Of a stretch of DNA of 64,000 nt, positions 17,761 to 26,710 are shown piece after piece (position 1 is the first letter of the stretch; each line of letters opens with the position of its first letter). Made by a program: the position numbers and the translations under genes. The notes under the pieces were generated by a model. The model was not told the DNA's origin, searched no databases, and was given only the letters and a program-made list of their open reading frames with translations. The DNA comes from Anaerolineales bacterium UBA5797 (lineage in GTDB: Bacteria > Chloroflexota > Anaerolineae > Anaerolineales > Villigracilaceae), in the NCBI GenBank assembly GCA_002418205.1, contig DIDP01000031.1:1-64000 (forward strand). The letters run 5' to 3'.

Positions 17761-19416
17761 ATGCCACGTCGTTCATTGGCTCGTCTTTACAAAGACGAGT
17801 TCTCAGGCTATTCGCCCGCCAAATTCCAACAGGACCTGCTCGCAGGCCTCACGGTTGCCGCGGTGGCGTTGCCGCTTGCCCTCGCGTTCGGGGTGTCATC
17901 GGGCGCATCCGCTGCGGCGGGATTGGTCACTGCCATCCTTGCGGGTTTCCTCATGGGCGCGCTCACTGGCGCCCCGTTCCAGATCAGCGGCCCCACGGGC
18001 GCGATGTCCGCGGTGCTGATCGTGCTCGTCCAGCGTTACGGCCTCGAAGGCATCTGGGTCGCGGGCTTGTTCTCGGGCGCGCTCCTGCTCCTCATCGGCC
18101 TGCTGCGCCTCGGGCGCTTCATCGCCTTCATCCCTGCGCCTGTCATCAGCGGCTTCACCTCGGGCATCGCCCTCATCATCTTCATCGGTCAGATCGACAA
18201 CTTCCTCGGCGTCAAGACCCCCGCCGTCGAGACCGCTGCGGGGAAATTCCTCGGATACTTTCAAGGCGGATTCACCCCCAGTCTCCAATCGCTGACTCTC
18301 GGACTCGTGGTCATTGCGACGATCCTGTTCATGCCGAAAAAATGGACGGCGCGTTTCCCTGCTTCGCTCCTCGGCCTCATCCTTGCCACGCTTCTCAACT
18401 GGACTGTCGGCTGGTCCGCCCCAACCATCGGAGCCATCCCGCAGTCTCTTCTCCTCAATGACCGCCTCAGCCTTGCCAATGTCCCCTGGCAGAATCTTCC
18501 CGATTTCATTGCCCCCATCCTGACCATCACCGCGCTCGGCGCAGTGGAATCGCTGTTGGCAGGCGCAGTCGGTTCCAATATGACGGGCATCCGCATGCAG
18601 GCGAACCAGGAACTGATCGCGCAGGGCATGGGCAACATGCTCATCCCGTTCTTCGGTGGTATCCCTGCCACGGCGGCGATCGCACGTTCCAGTGTGGGGA
18701 TCAAATCCGGCGGGCAGACGCGCCTAGTGAGCATTGTCCATGCGGTGGGGTTGTTGCTGTCCATGTTCCTGCTCGCGCCGTTCATGAGCCGCATCCCTTT
18801 GGCGGCATTGGCTGGCGTGTTGATGGTAACCGCTGTCCGCATGAACGAATGGGACGCCATCAAATTCATCTTCGGCAGGCGCTTCAAGACCGACATGATC
18901 GCCTTCACCGTCACGATGCTGGCGACTATTGTCCTCGATCTGACGCAAGCCATTCTGATCGGCTCCTTCCTTGCCGGAGCGGTCTTCCTCAACAAGATCG
19001 CCAGCATAGACATCTCCCTGCAGGATATGGACACCGATCGTCTCAAACAAAAGGGCATCGAGACAGCCGGCAAATGCCGGCATGTACGGGTGGCATTCCT
19101 CACCGGTCCGTTGTTCTTCGCGGCAACCGGTCAATTCAACGAGGCATTTCAAAACCTGAAAGACACGCATGCGATGATTTTGTCCATGCGCGGAGTCTCT
19201 TTGATCGATACGGCGGGACTGGAAGCCATTCACCGTCTACACGGACGCCTGCATAAGCAGGGCGGCACGCTCATGTTCGCGGGAGTCCATGAGAACGCGT
19301 ACAATATGATGAAACGCGGCGGGCTGGTGGAACATGTCGGCGAGGAAAATTTCTTCTGGTCCAGCGACCAGGCCATCGTTGAGGCGGAGAAGCGGGGCTG
19401 TAACTTTTGTTCATGA
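17761..19416 (+). CDS. SulP-family anion transporter with STAS domain
   Basis: A 551-residue SLC26/SulP permease, which takes up sulfate, bicarbonate or a similar anion. About 11-14 membrane segments (residues 25-410) include the signature QISGPTGAMSAV and SLLAGAVGSNMTG. The C-terminal cytoplasmic STAS domain (about 440-545) contains MRGVSLIDTAGLEAI; the Ser/Thr that is often phosphorylated in STAS domains is Ala here. GGAG precedes the ATG. It has its own terminator and appears monocistronic. The substrate cannot be assigned. Confidence 0.92.
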   Translation: MPRRSLARLYKDEFSGYSPAKFQQDLLAGLTVAAVALPLALAFGVSSGASAAAGLVTAILAGFLMGALTGAPFQISGPTGAMSAVLIVLVQRYGLEGIWVAGLFSGALLLLIGLLRLGRFIAFIPAPVISGFTSGIALIIFIGQIDNFLGVKTPAVETAAGKFLGYFQGGFTPSLQSLTLGLVVIATILFMPKKWTARFPASLLGLILATLLNWTVGWSAPTIGAIPQSLLLNDRLSLANVPWQNLPDFIAPILTITALGAVESLLAGAVGSNMTGIRMQANQELIAQGMGNMLIPFFGGIPATAAIARSSVGIKSGGQTRLVSIVHAVGLLLSMFLLAPFMSRIPLAALAGVLMVTAVRMNEWDAIKFIFGRRFKTDMIAFTVTMLATIVLDLTQAILIGSFLAGAVFLNKIASIDISLQDMDTDRLKQKGIETAGKCRHVRVAFLTGPLFFAATGQFNEAFQNLKDTHAMILSMRGVSLIDTAGLEAIHRLHGRLHKQGGTLMFAGVHENAYNMMKRGGLVEHVGEENFFWSSDQAIVEAEKRGCNFCS

Positions 19417-19428
19417 TATGATAAAAAG

Positions 19429-19462
19429 TGACGGTCACCTTCAAGGTGGCTGTCACTCTGAA
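19429..19462 (+). terminator. Stem-loop terminator of the GTGACTGTC repeat family
   Basis: AGTGACGGTCACCTT pairs with AAGGTGGCTGTCACT around a very short loop. It lies 15-20 bases after the SulP stop codon and shares its arms with the hairpins at 4716-4762 and 42137-42180. Confidence 0.7.
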
Positions 19463-19477
19463 AGAAAGGCATTCATC

Positions 19478-20473
19478 ATGACCAAAACTCTCAAGTGGGG
19501 ACTCCTCTCCACGGCGCGGATCAATCGTTCATTAATTCCACCGTTGCAGGTATCAAAACGGAATCATTTGCTGGCTGTGGCTTCACGTTCACAGGAGACG
19601 GCGGACGCGTATGCAAAAGAGAAAAAGATCGAGCGCGCGTACGGTTCGTATGAATCCCTGCTGGCTGATCCCGACATCGATGTGATCTACAACCCGCTCC
19701 CAAACCACCTGCACGCCGAATGGACGGTCAAAGCCGTGGAGGCGGGCAAGCACGTGCTGTGCGAAAAGCCGCTCGCCCTGCGCGTGGAGGAAGTGGACGC
19801 GATCCGATCCGCCGCACATAAACATGGACGCGTCGTGGCGGAGGCGTTCATGTATCGCCATCATCCGCAGACGCTCAAGGTGCTGGAGATCGTCAGAAGC
19901 GGTTCGCTCGGGACCTTGAAACTGATTCGCGGTTCTTTTAGCTTTATCCTGTCCCGCGAGGGGGACGTGCGCCTGAGCCCTGAAATGGGTGGTGGAAGCA
20001 TCTGGGATGTGGGCTGTTATCCCATCAGTTATGCGCGGGCTGTCCTCGGGGAGGAACCGCTAGAGGTGTTTGGCTGGCAGGTTACGGGTCCGACCGGAAT
20101 CGATGAAACGTTCGTCGGGCAGATGCGGTTCAGGGAGGATGTCCACGTGCAATTCGACTCCAGTTTCGTCATCCCGTTCCATTCGTTCATGGAGATCGTC
20201 GGCAGTGAAGGTACGCTGAACATCCCGCGGCCGTTCAAGCCCGGCGTCAACGAGAAGATCTACCTGACGCGCGGCGACAAGACCGAAACGATCACGGTCA
20301 AGGGGCAGGAACTTTACATCGGCGAAGTGGAGGACATGGCCGATGCGATTTTGCTCGGCAGGGATGCGCTTGTGTCGTTGGATGACAGCCGTGCGAATGT
20401 GGCTGTCATCAATGCGTTGCTGGAGTCTGCGCGCACCGGGAAGCCCGTGAAAACCGATTCCGAAAATCCATAG
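19478..20473 (+). CDS. Gfo/Idh/MocA-family oxidoreductase
   Basis: A 331-residue NAD(P)-dependent sugar or polyol dehydrogenase-like protein. The N-terminal Rossmann fold (WGLLSTARINRSLIPPL) is followed by the family motif CEKPLALRVEEV and the C-terminal alpha/beta domain with GGGSIWDVGCYPISYARAV. The D-x-G-x-Y segment in that stretch is where the catalytic residue lies in relatives. Substrate unknown. The frame extends back to 19334, but that would overlap the SulP gene and its terminator, so the ATG at 19478 is chosen; AAAG lies upstream. Confidence 0.9.
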   Translation: MTKTLKWGLLSTARINRSLIPPLQVSKRNHLLAVASRSQETADAYAKEKKIERAYGSYESLLADPDIDVIYNPLPNHLHAEWTVKAVEAGKHVLCEKPLALRVEEVDAIRSAAHKHGRVVAEAFMYRHHPQTLKVLEIVRSGSLGTLKLIRGSFSFILSREGDVRLSPEMGGGSIWDVGCYPISYARAVLGEEPLEVFGWQVTGPTGIDETFVGQMRFREDVHVQFDSSFVIPFHSFMEIVGSEGTLNIPRPFKPGVNEKIYLTRGDKTETITVKGQELYIGEVEDMADAILLGRDALVSLDDSRANVAVINALLESARTGKPVKTDSENP

Positions 20474-20493
20474 AGACATCGGAGACTTGTAAC

Positions 20494-20522
20494 TAGACAG
20501 AACGTGTTCCCTCTGCTACACT
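20494..20522 (+). promoter_or_regulatory. Sigma-70-like promoter of the alpha-oxoamine synthase gene
   Basis: TAGACA, a 17-base spacer and TACACT, ending 29 bases before the ATG at 20552. Confidence 0.55.
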
Positions 20523-20551
20523 TTTGCCAATAATTTTCTGGAGGCTTTCCC

Positions 20552-21763
20552 ATGGATTTTCATAACACAGATGATTCCCTGACCCGGCGCGTAAGAGCGT
20601 TTACGGATCGGGTTGCAAGGTTAAAGGCGAACGATCTGCATTATTTCAACATGCCTGTGACCGAGGTCCTGCCGGGGATGAAGGTGATCGTGAACGGACG
20701 TGAGATGGGGATGTATGCCTCTTACAGTTATCTTGGCCTGGTCGGGCATCCGCGCATCAACGAAGCGGCGAAGAAGGCGGTGGATAAATTCGGCACCGGC
20801 ACCAATGGCGTGCGCATGCTGGCGGGGACGCTGTCGATCCATAAGGAGCTGGAGGAGACGATTGCGAACTTCAAGCACGCTGAAGCCGCGGTCACATTCT
20901 CATCGGGATATGTCACCAATTTGACGGTCATCTCCGGGCTGATGGGGCGCGGCGATTATGTGTTTTCAGACAAGCTGAACCACGCCTCCATTGTGGATGG
21001 GTGTTTGATGTCCGGCGCGGAGTTCCGCCGTTTCCGCCATAACGACATGGATCATCTCGAAGGCTTGCTCAAGAATGCGCCTGAGGGGGTCACCAAAATG
21101 GTGATCGCCGATGCCGTGTTCAGCATGGATGGCGATATCATCGACCTGCCCCGGATCGTGGCGCTCTGCAAAAAATATAACGCGTGGCTCATGATCGATG
21201 AGGCGCATTCCGTGGGCGTGCTCGGAAAGACCGGCACCGGCATCGAGGAACATTTCGATATGTTCGGTTCGATCGATATCAAGATGGGCACATTGAGCAA
21301 GACCATTCCCTCCGTGGGCGGGTACATCGCGACGAACAAGGATATTGCCACCTACTTGAACCACGCCAGCCGCGCCTACATCTTCTCTGCGGCGCTGCCG
21401 CCCGCGCAGGCCGCCGCCGCCAATGAAGCCTTCAAGGTCATCCTCGATGAACCGTGGCGCATCGAACGTTTGAACCAGAACGCCAAACAATTCATCGGCG
21501 GGCTGAAGGGCATGGGGTTCGACACCATGCTGACCGAGACCGCCATCGTCCCTGTGTTGTGCGGGGAGGATGATACAGCCTTCGCCATGACGCGCGAGGC
21601 GCAGCACCAGGATGTGTTTGTGCTGCCCGTGGCTTCGCCTGCCGTGCCGCAGGGACTCGCCCGCCTGCGCGCCACCGTCACCGCCGTGCACGAACCGAGC
21701 GAGATCGAACGCGCCATGGATGTCATCGGTGTAGCGGGCAGGAAACTGGGCATCATTAAATAA
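20552..21763 (+). CDS. Alpha-oxoamine synthase (KBL/BioF/serine palmitoyltransferase family)
   Basis: A 403-residue PLP enzyme that condenses an amino acid with an acyl-CoA or acyl-ACP. The PLP Lys is in MGTLSKTIPSVGGY, the pyridine-ring contact in IDEAHSVGVLG, and the substrate-binding GTGTNGVRMLAGT is typical. The family includes BioF, 2-amino-3-ketobutyrate CoA ligase, ALA synthase and serine palmitoyltransferase. No biotin or threonine genes are nearby, and the N-terminal extension before YSYLGL resembles the serine palmitoyltransferase-like branch, so sphingolipid-like chemistry is possible. CTGGAGG precedes the ATG. It is flanked by its own promoter and terminator. Confidence 0.88.
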   Translation: MDFHNTDDSLTRRVRAFTDRVARLKANDLHYFNMPVTEVLPGMKVIVNGREMGMYASYSYLGLVGHPRINEAAKKAVDKFGTGTNGVRMLAGTLSIHKELEETIANFKHAEAAVTFSSGYVTNLTVISGLMGRGDYVFSDKLNHASIVDGCLMSGAEFRRFRHNDMDHLEGLLKNAPEGVTKMVIADAVFSMDGDIIDLPRIVALCKKYNAWLMIDEAHSVGVLGKTGTGIEEHFDMFGSIDIKMGTLSKTIPSVGGYIATNKDIATYLNHASRAYIFSAALPPAQAAAANEAFKVILDEPWRIERLNQNAKQFIGGLKGMGFDTMLTETAIVPVLCGEDDTAFAMTREAQHQDVFVLPVASPAVPQGLARLRATVTAVHEPSEIERAMDVIGVAGRKLGIIK

Positions 21764-21781
21764 ACCTGAAAGCTTCCTTCG

Positions 21782-21817
21782 AGACCTTCACATCGCTGAA
21801 TGATGAAGGTCTTTTTA
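21782..21817 (+). terminator. Intrinsic terminator
   Basis: AGACCTTCA and TGAAGGTCT pair and are followed by five T residues, 19 bases after the alpha-oxoamine synthase gene. Confidence 0.85.
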
Positions 21818-21890
21818 TTTAACTCTGATAGTTCCTGATAGAGATTTAAAACGGATTTCTAATAATTGCTTTTTAGAATAGGACCATAAA

Positions 21891-21938
21891 CAGTTCTTGT
21901 GGGAGTTGAAGTGTTTATGCAGGCTCCCACAAGAACTG
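21891..21938. repeat. 15-bp inverted repeat upstream of the site-2 protease
   Basis: CAGTTCTTGTGGGAG and CTCCCACAAGAACTG are perfect complements separated by 18 bases. The hairpin ends 22 bases before the start codon and would be in the leader if transcription starts upstream of it. Confidence 0.7.
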
Positions 21939-21960
21939 ATGACAAAATGGAGTTGAGAAA

Positions 21961-23067
21961 ATGAAATGGCAATGGAAACTTGGACGTTTTGCAGGGATCG
22001 ATGTGTATGTTCATGCCACCTTTCTTCTGCTCATCGGCTGGGTGGGGTACAGCCACTGGACCGAACACCAGAACTGGGGCGAGGTGCTGAATGGAATTTT
22101 CTTCATCCTTGCATTGTTCGCCTGTGTCGTTCTGCATGAATACGGTCACGCGTTGACCGCCCGCAAATACGGGATCAAGACCCGCGATATCACGTTGTAT
22201 CCCATCGGCGGCGTTGCCCGCCTCGAGCGCATGCCGGACAAGCCCATCGAGGAACTTTGGGTCGCCCTGATGGGACCCGCCGTCAACGTGGTCATCGCCG
22301 CGATCCTCTTTGCGTATCTCTTCCTGACGAACAGCCTGGTCCCGATTACAGACCTGACCATCGCCTCAGGCTCGTTCATCGAGCGCCTGATGACGGTGAA
22401 CATCACGCTGGTGCTGTTCAACCTGCTTCCCGCCTTCCCCATGGATGGTGGACGCGTGCTCCGCGCCCTGCTCGCCCTGCGCATGGACTACGTCCATGCC
22501 ACGCAGACCGCCGCGAACATCGGTCAGGGCATGGCGTTTTTGTTGGGTTTCATCGGGTTGTTCAGCAACCCCTTCCTGCTCTTCATCGCCTTCTTCGTTT
22601 ACATCGGCGCATCGCAGGAAGCCAGCATGGTGATGATGAAGAACTCGATCAGCGGCATCCCGGTCACGCGGGCGATGCTCACCGATTTCAAAACCCTCTC
22701 GCCGCGTGACAGTCTTTCGCAGGTGGTCGCGCTCATTTTGTCCGGTTCCCAGCACGACTTCCCTGTGGTGGATGCAACAGGACGCGTGACAGGCGTCCTG
22801 GAGCGTGATGCGTTCATGAAGGCGCTCACCGAGCACGGACAATCCGCGCCGGTCATGGATTTCATCCGCCGCGATCTGCCTGAAGTCGATTCATACGACA
22901 TGCTCGAAGGCGCGCTGATGCGCCTGCAGGAATCCGGTTCGAAGACCCTGCCTGTCACACACGCCGGTCAACTGGTCGGTCTGATCACGGCGGAGAATAT
23001 CACCGAGTATTTGATGATCCGTTCTGCCTTGCGTACCGCCGGCAGTCTGCCGCAGCCTGTGGGATAA
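21961..23067 (+). CDS. Site-2 protease family (M50) metallopeptidase with CBS domains
   Basis: A 368-residue integral membrane zinc protease. The zinc motif HEYGH is near residue 60, and the third ligand is in NLLPAFPMDGGRVLRA (about 158). Around six membrane segments occupy residues 10-220. A pair of CBS domains (about 240-360; TLSPRDSLSQVVALIL and TLPVTHAGQLVGLITAENI) follows, as in the group III S2P proteases that cut membrane proteins and may sense nucleotides. The target is unknown. GGAG lies upstream. Confidence 0.92.
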   Translation: MKWQWKLGRFAGIDVYVHATFLLLIGWVGYSHWTEHQNWGEVLNGIFFILALFACVVLHEYGHALTARKYGIKTRDITLYPIGGVARLERMPDKPIEELWVALMGPAVNVVIAAILFAYLFLTNSLVPITDLTIASGSFIERLMTVNITLVLFNLLPAFPMDGGRVLRALLALRMDYVHATQTAANIGQGMAFLLGFIGLFSNPFLLFIAFFVYIGASQEASMVMMKNSISGIPVTRAMLTDFKTLSPRDSLSQVVALILSGSQHDFPVVDATGRVTGVLERDAFMKALTEHGQSAPVMDFIRRDLPEVDSYDMLEGALMRLQESGSKTLPVTHAGQLVGLITAENITEYLMIRSALRTAGSLPQPVG

Positions 23068-23107
23068 GAAGATTCTTATCTGAGGATATCCAACCCAGAA
23101 AGCACTG

Positions 23108-23113
23108 TATAAT
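23108..23113 (+). promoter_or_regulatory. Extended -10 promoter of the riboswitch-dedA-ATPase unit
   Basis: TGTATAAT forms an extended -10 with no good -35. Predicted initiation near 23120 places the riboswitch at the very start of the RNA. Confidence 0.5.
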
Positions 23114-23120
23114 CCGAATA

Positions 23121-23244
23121 TCCCCCGATGGGGAGTAGCCGCCCGGCAACGGGATGCACAGTCGTCAATCCGGATTCAGGTCCCGGCTGTTCAGCAAAAG
23201 GCAAGACCATCGCCAAGAAACATTTTTCTGGCGGTGGTCTTTTT
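23121..23244 (+). promoter_or_regulatory. yybP-ykoY-type manganese riboswitch with terminator
   Basis: The RNA has the hallmark GGGGAGTAGCC at 23130-23140 and the 3' hallmark GGCAAGACC at 23200-23208. These are joined by the P1 helix CGATGG (23126-23131) with CCATCG (23207-23212). The 3' strand of P1 is also the left arm of an intrinsic terminator (23203-23215 with 23229-23241, then T residues), so the two structures exclude each other. Metal binding should stabilise P1 and prevent termination, turning the genes on. The downstream P2A-type ATPase fits a manganese or calcium export regulon. The class is recognised by eye, not by a covariance model. Confidence 0.8.
23203..23244 (+). terminator. 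Expression-platform terminator of the riboswitch
   Basis: AAGACCATCGCCA pairs with TGGCGGTGGTCTT, with one G-T pair, followed by TTTTG. Its left arm overlaps the P1 strand of the riboswitch. Confidence 0.85.
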
Positions 23245-23255
23245 GTTTATAAACC

Positions 23256-23284
23256 GCTCCTGCGAGGCTTAGTCCCGCAGGAGC
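23256..23284. repeat. GCTCCTGCG/CGCAGGAGC inverted repeat
   Basis: Nine perfect pairs around an 11-base loop, between the riboswitch terminator and the dedA ribosome-binding site. Confidence 0.6.
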
Positions 23285-23306
23285 ATGAGATACAGAGGAA
23301 AATAGA

Positions 23307-23978
23307 ATGCTCGATACAATCGAACAAACCATCCTTTCTGCGCTGCAATCCATTTTCGACCAGTTTGGCTGGTTGGGTGTGTTTGGCTTGATGATCTTCG
23401 AAAATGCCACGGGCATCACTCCTTCCGAGGTCATTCTGGCATTCGCAGGCTGGATGTTGATCGAGCGTCATGGAATTTCACCGACCTTCATTCCGCTGGC
23501 GGGAGTTTATGCGGGGCTGGGGAGCGCCATCGGCGCATCCATCACATATTGGGTCGCGCGCATCGGCGGCCGCCCCATGATCGAGAAATTTGCGAAATTC
23601 TTCCGCGTTAATATGTTCTATATCGAACGCGTCGAAGATCAGGTCAGGAAGTGGGGGGCGGGCATTGTGCTGGTCGGGCGCGTCCTGCCGGGGATCAGGA
23701 CGCTCGTCAGCATTCCCGCCGGGCTGGTCAGAATCCCATTCCCGAAATTCTTTGTTGCCACTTTCATTGGTGCATATGTTTGGTGTACACTATTGATCGG
23801 CGCAGGTTATATCCTGGGTCACGAATGGATGTTGATCAGCGAATACATCAAGACCCATTTACCGCTGGTCCTGACGCTTGTTTTTCTGGCAGCGGCATCC
23901 TGGATCATTTATTACCAACGCGCATACCTTCCCGTATTGACGTGGCTGCGTTCAAGGACAAAAAGGTTGGACTCATAA
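23307..23978 (+). CDS. DedA-family membrane protein
   Basis: A 223-residue DedA/SNARE-associated-type protein. The family motifs are E-x-x-x-P-x-E (ENATGITPSEVILAFAG), G-x-x-x-G and GRVLPGIRTLVSIPAGL. These proteins act as lipid (undecaprenyl phosphate or phospholipid) flippases or in membrane homeostasis. Four to five membrane helices are seen. GAGGAAA precedes the ATG. It is the first gene behind the manganese riboswitch and ends one base before the ATPase start, so it appears to be co-regulated with metal export, which is an unusual but reported type of company for DedA. Confidence 0.9.
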   Translation: MLDTIEQTILSALQSIFDQFGWLGVFGLMIFENATGITPSEVILAFAGWMLIERHGISPTFIPLAGVYAGLGSAIGASITYWVARIGGRPMIEKFAKFFRVNMFYIERVEDQVRKWGAGIVLVGRVLPGIRTLVSIPAGLVRIPFPKFFVATFIGAYVWCTLLIGAGYILGHEWMLISEYIKTHLPLVLTLVFLAAASWIIYYQRAYLPVLTWLRSRTKRLDS

Positions 23979-23979
23979 C

Positions 23980-26700
23980 ATGAACTGGCATCTGCAATCC
24001 ATCGAAAAATCCCTCGAAGCGCTTCAGAGCGGACCCGAAACCGGTCTCACCCAATCCGAAGCGGATTCGCGCCTCAAGCAATATGGGCGCAACGAACTGG
24101 TAGAAAAAGGCGGGCGCACACCGCTCAAAATATTCTGGGAACAGATCACCGCGACGATGGTGCTCATTCTCATCGCGGCGGCTGTGGTGGCGGGTCTGCT
24201 CGGTGACCTGAAGAACACGATCGCGATCTCTGCCATCGTCATTCTCTACGCCATCCTCGGTTTTATTCAGGAATATCGCGCCGAGCAGGCGATCGCCGCC
24301 CTCAAGAAATTGTCCGTGCCGAATGTGCGCGTCCTGCGCGACAAAACCTTCAGAGAGATCTCAGCCCGTGACCTGGTGCCCGGCGACATCATCCAACTTG
24401 AAGCGGGGAACGTCCTGCCTGCCGATGTGCGCCTGCTCGAGGCGGTCAACCTGCGCATTCAGGAAGCCGCCCTCACGGGCGAATCGGAACCCGTAGAAAA
24501 ACAGACCGCCGCACTCTCCGGCGATGACTCTTCGGCAGGCTCAGGGCAAGCCTTGCCTCTTGGTGACCGCCGTAACATGGCTTACATGGGGACCATCGTC
24601 ACGCAGGGGCGCGGTCTTGCCCTTGTCGCTGCCACGGGCATGCAAACCGAGCTTGGCAAAATTGCCGACCTCATTCAACAAAGCGGCACCGAGGAGACAC
24701 CTCTTCAAAAACGCCTCGACCAGCTCGGCAGGAACCTGGCGGTCATCGGCATCCTCATTGCGGTGCTCATCGCGGTGATGGGCCTCCTGCGCGGCGACGA
24801 TCTGCGTCACATGCTGCTCACAGCGGTCAGCGTTGCGGTGGCGATCGTCCCTGAAGGGCTGCCGGCGGTGGTCACCATCACGCTGGCGCTCGGCGCGCAG
24901 CGCATGCTTGCCAAGAATTCCCTCATCCGCAAGCTGCCCGCGGTGGAAACGCTCGGCTCGGTCACGGTGATCTGTTCGGATAAGACCGGCACGCTGACCG
25001 AGAACCGCATGACCGTGGTCGTGCTGGATGTGGCGGACCATCAACTCGACCTGTCAGCCGGGCTGCAACGGGACGGTTCGGTTCACGCGACCCGCAACCT
25101 GGGCGCGCCCGCCCAATCCTCCCTCTCGCTGACGGCGATCGGCGGCGCGCTGTGCAACGATGCCCGCCTGATCGACGAAGGCGACGACCGCTTCCGCACG
25201 ATGGGCGATCCCACCGAGGGGGCGCTGGTAGCCGCCGCCGCCAAGATGGGATATTGGAAATCCTCGCTTGATCTGTCCTTCCCGCGCGCTGAGGAATTGC
25301 CATTCGACTCCGAACGGAAACGCATGACGACGGTCCATGACCTGAGGAAGTATGATTCCTCGATCCTTGCAGGGTTGGATATGGGCGACCATCGCTACAT
25401 CGCCTTCACAAAGGGCAGCGTGGACGGATTGCTGGATGTGGCGGACCAGGTCTGGGTGAATGGAAAGGCTGAAGCGCTCGACGCAGGCTGGAGGTCCAGG
25501 ATCGAAGCGGCGAACGAACGTCTCGCGAAAAAGGGGATGCGGGTCCTCGGTGTCGCGTTCCGTCTGATGAACCAGATCCCTGATGTGATCCAGACCGAAC
25601 TCGAGCAAAAACTGACGTTCATCGGTCTGTTCGGCATGATCGACCCGCCGCGTGGTGAGGTGAAGGACGCCGTCGCGGTGACGAAGACCGCGGGCATCCG
25701 CACGGTGATGATCACGGGCGACCATCCGCTTACGGCGCAGGAGATCGCGCGGCAGTTGGGGATCAGTGATAGCGGACGCGTATTGACCGGTATCGAATTG
25801 GAAGAACTGAGCTTCGATGAGTTGAAGAGCGTGGTGGACGAGGTGCGTGTCTTTGCGCGCGTTTCACCTGAACATAAGTTGAAGATCGTGCAGGCGCTGC
25901 AGGAGAAGGGACACATCGTTTCGATGACCGGCGACGGCGTGAACGATGCGCCCGCGCTGCGCCGCGCAGACATCGGCGTGGCGATGGGCATCACGGGCAC
26001 GGATGTTTCGAAGGAAGCCGCCGATATGGTGCTGCTCGACGACAATTTCGCGACGATCGTTTCGGCGGTGAAAGAGGGTCGCACGATCTACGATAACATC
26101 CGCAAGTTCGTGCGCTTCAGCGTGGCGGGGAACATCGGCAAGGTGCTGGTGATGCTGCTCGCTCCGTTCCTAGGCAAGCCAATTCCTCTGTTGCCCCTGC
26201 AGTTGTTGTGGCTCAACCTTTTAACCGACGGCTTGCTGGGACTTGGCATGGGTGTGGAAGCGCCTGAAAAAGATACGATGAACCGCCCGCCGTATTCGCC
26301 CAAGGAGGGTGTGTTCTCGCGCGGCGCAGGGGCGCAGGTGATCTGGGTGGGCGCGTTGATCGGTTCCCTGGCATTGGGACTCGGTGCCTGGTATTACTTT
26401 GCGGGCCGCGAGGAATGGCAGACGATGGTCTTTACCTTCCTGGCTTTCGTGCAGGTCTTTCAGGCGTGGGCATCGCGCTCGGGAAGAGAATCCGCGTTCT
26501 CGATGCCAATGATGTCTAACCCGCTTTTGTTTTGGATGATGTTGGTTGTCACTGCCTTGCAGTTGGCTGTGATCTATATCCCGCCTGCGGCTGAGTTCTT
26601 CTCTGTCAAGCCGTTGGGAGTTGTTGATCTGTTGATCGCCATCGGTGCCGGGTTTGTTGTTTTGGTTGTGATGGAGATCGAGAAGAAAGTGCGCAAATAA
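23980..26700 (+). CDS. P2A-type cation-transporting ATPase (SERCA/PMCA-like, Mn or Ca)
   Basis: A 906-residue P-type ATPase. In order: N-terminal cation-ATPase domain, actuator domain with TGES (166-169), membrane helix 4 with PEGLPAVVTITLALG, phosphorylation site DKTGTLT (Asp334), nucleotide domain, MTGDGVNDAP hinge, and C-terminal helices with NLLTDGLLGLGMG. The helix-4 and helix-6 motifs match P2A calcium/manganese pumps rather than sodium/potassium or heavy-metal pumps. Because the unit is behind a manganese riboswitch, manganese export is the best guess. An in-frame interspersed repeat (about residues 184-191) lengthens the loop after TGES. Confidence 0.94.
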   Translation: MNWHLQSIEKSLEALQSGPETGLTQSEADSRLKQYGRNELVEKGGRTPLKIFWEQITATMVLILIAAAVVAGLLGDLKNTIAISAIVILYAILGFIQEYRAEQAIAALKKLSVPNVRVLRDKTFREISARDLVPGDIIQLEAGNVLPADVRLLEAVNLRIQEAALTGESEPVEKQTAALSGDDSSAGSGQALPLGDRRNMAYMGTIVTQGRGLALVAATGMQTELGKIADLIQQSGTEETPLQKRLDQLGRNLAVIGILIAVLIAVMGLLRGDDLRHMLLTAVSVAVAIVPEGLPAVVTITLALGAQRMLAKNSLIRKLPAVETLGSVTVICSDKTGTLTENRMTVVVLDVADHQLDLSAGLQRDGSVHATRNLGAPAQSSLSLTAIGGALCNDARLIDEGDDRFRTMGDPTEGALVAAAAKMGYWKSSLDLSFPRAEELPFDSERKRMTTVHDLRKYDSSILAGLDMGDHRYIAFTKGSVDGLLDVADQVWVNGKAEALDAGWRSRIEAANERLAKKGMRVLGVAFRLMNQIPDVIQTELEQKLTFIGLFGMIDPPRGEVKDAVAVTKTAGIRTVMITGDHPLTAQEIARQLGISDSGRVLTGIELEELSFDELKSVVDEVRVFARVSPEHKLKIVQALQEKGHIVSMTGDGVNDAPALRRADIGVAMGITGTDVSKEAADMVLLDDNFATIVSAVKEGRTIYDNIRKFVRFSVAGNIGKVLVMLLAPFLGKPIPLLPLQLLWLNLLTDGLLGLGMGVEAPEKDTMNRPPYSPKEGVFSRGAGAQVIWVGALIGSLALGLGAWYYFAGREEWQTMVFTFLAFVQVFQAWASRSGRESAFSMPMMSNPLLFWMMLVVTALQLAVIYIPPAAEFFSVKPLGVVDLLIAIGAGFVVLVVMEIEKKVRK
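24529..24551. repeat. Intragenic CTTCGGCAGGCTCAGGGCAAGC repeat
   Basis: A core of the common CTTCGACAGGCTCAGGGCA-type interspersed repeat, read in frame within the actuator domain of the P-type ATPase as SSAGSGQAL. Confidence 0.7.
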
Positions 26701-26710
26701 TTTATCGGTC

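Noticed and set aside
17709..18461. A 250-codon plus-strand frame in the SulP gene start
   Set aside because: Arg/His/Pro-rich shadow frame over a clear SulP transporter.
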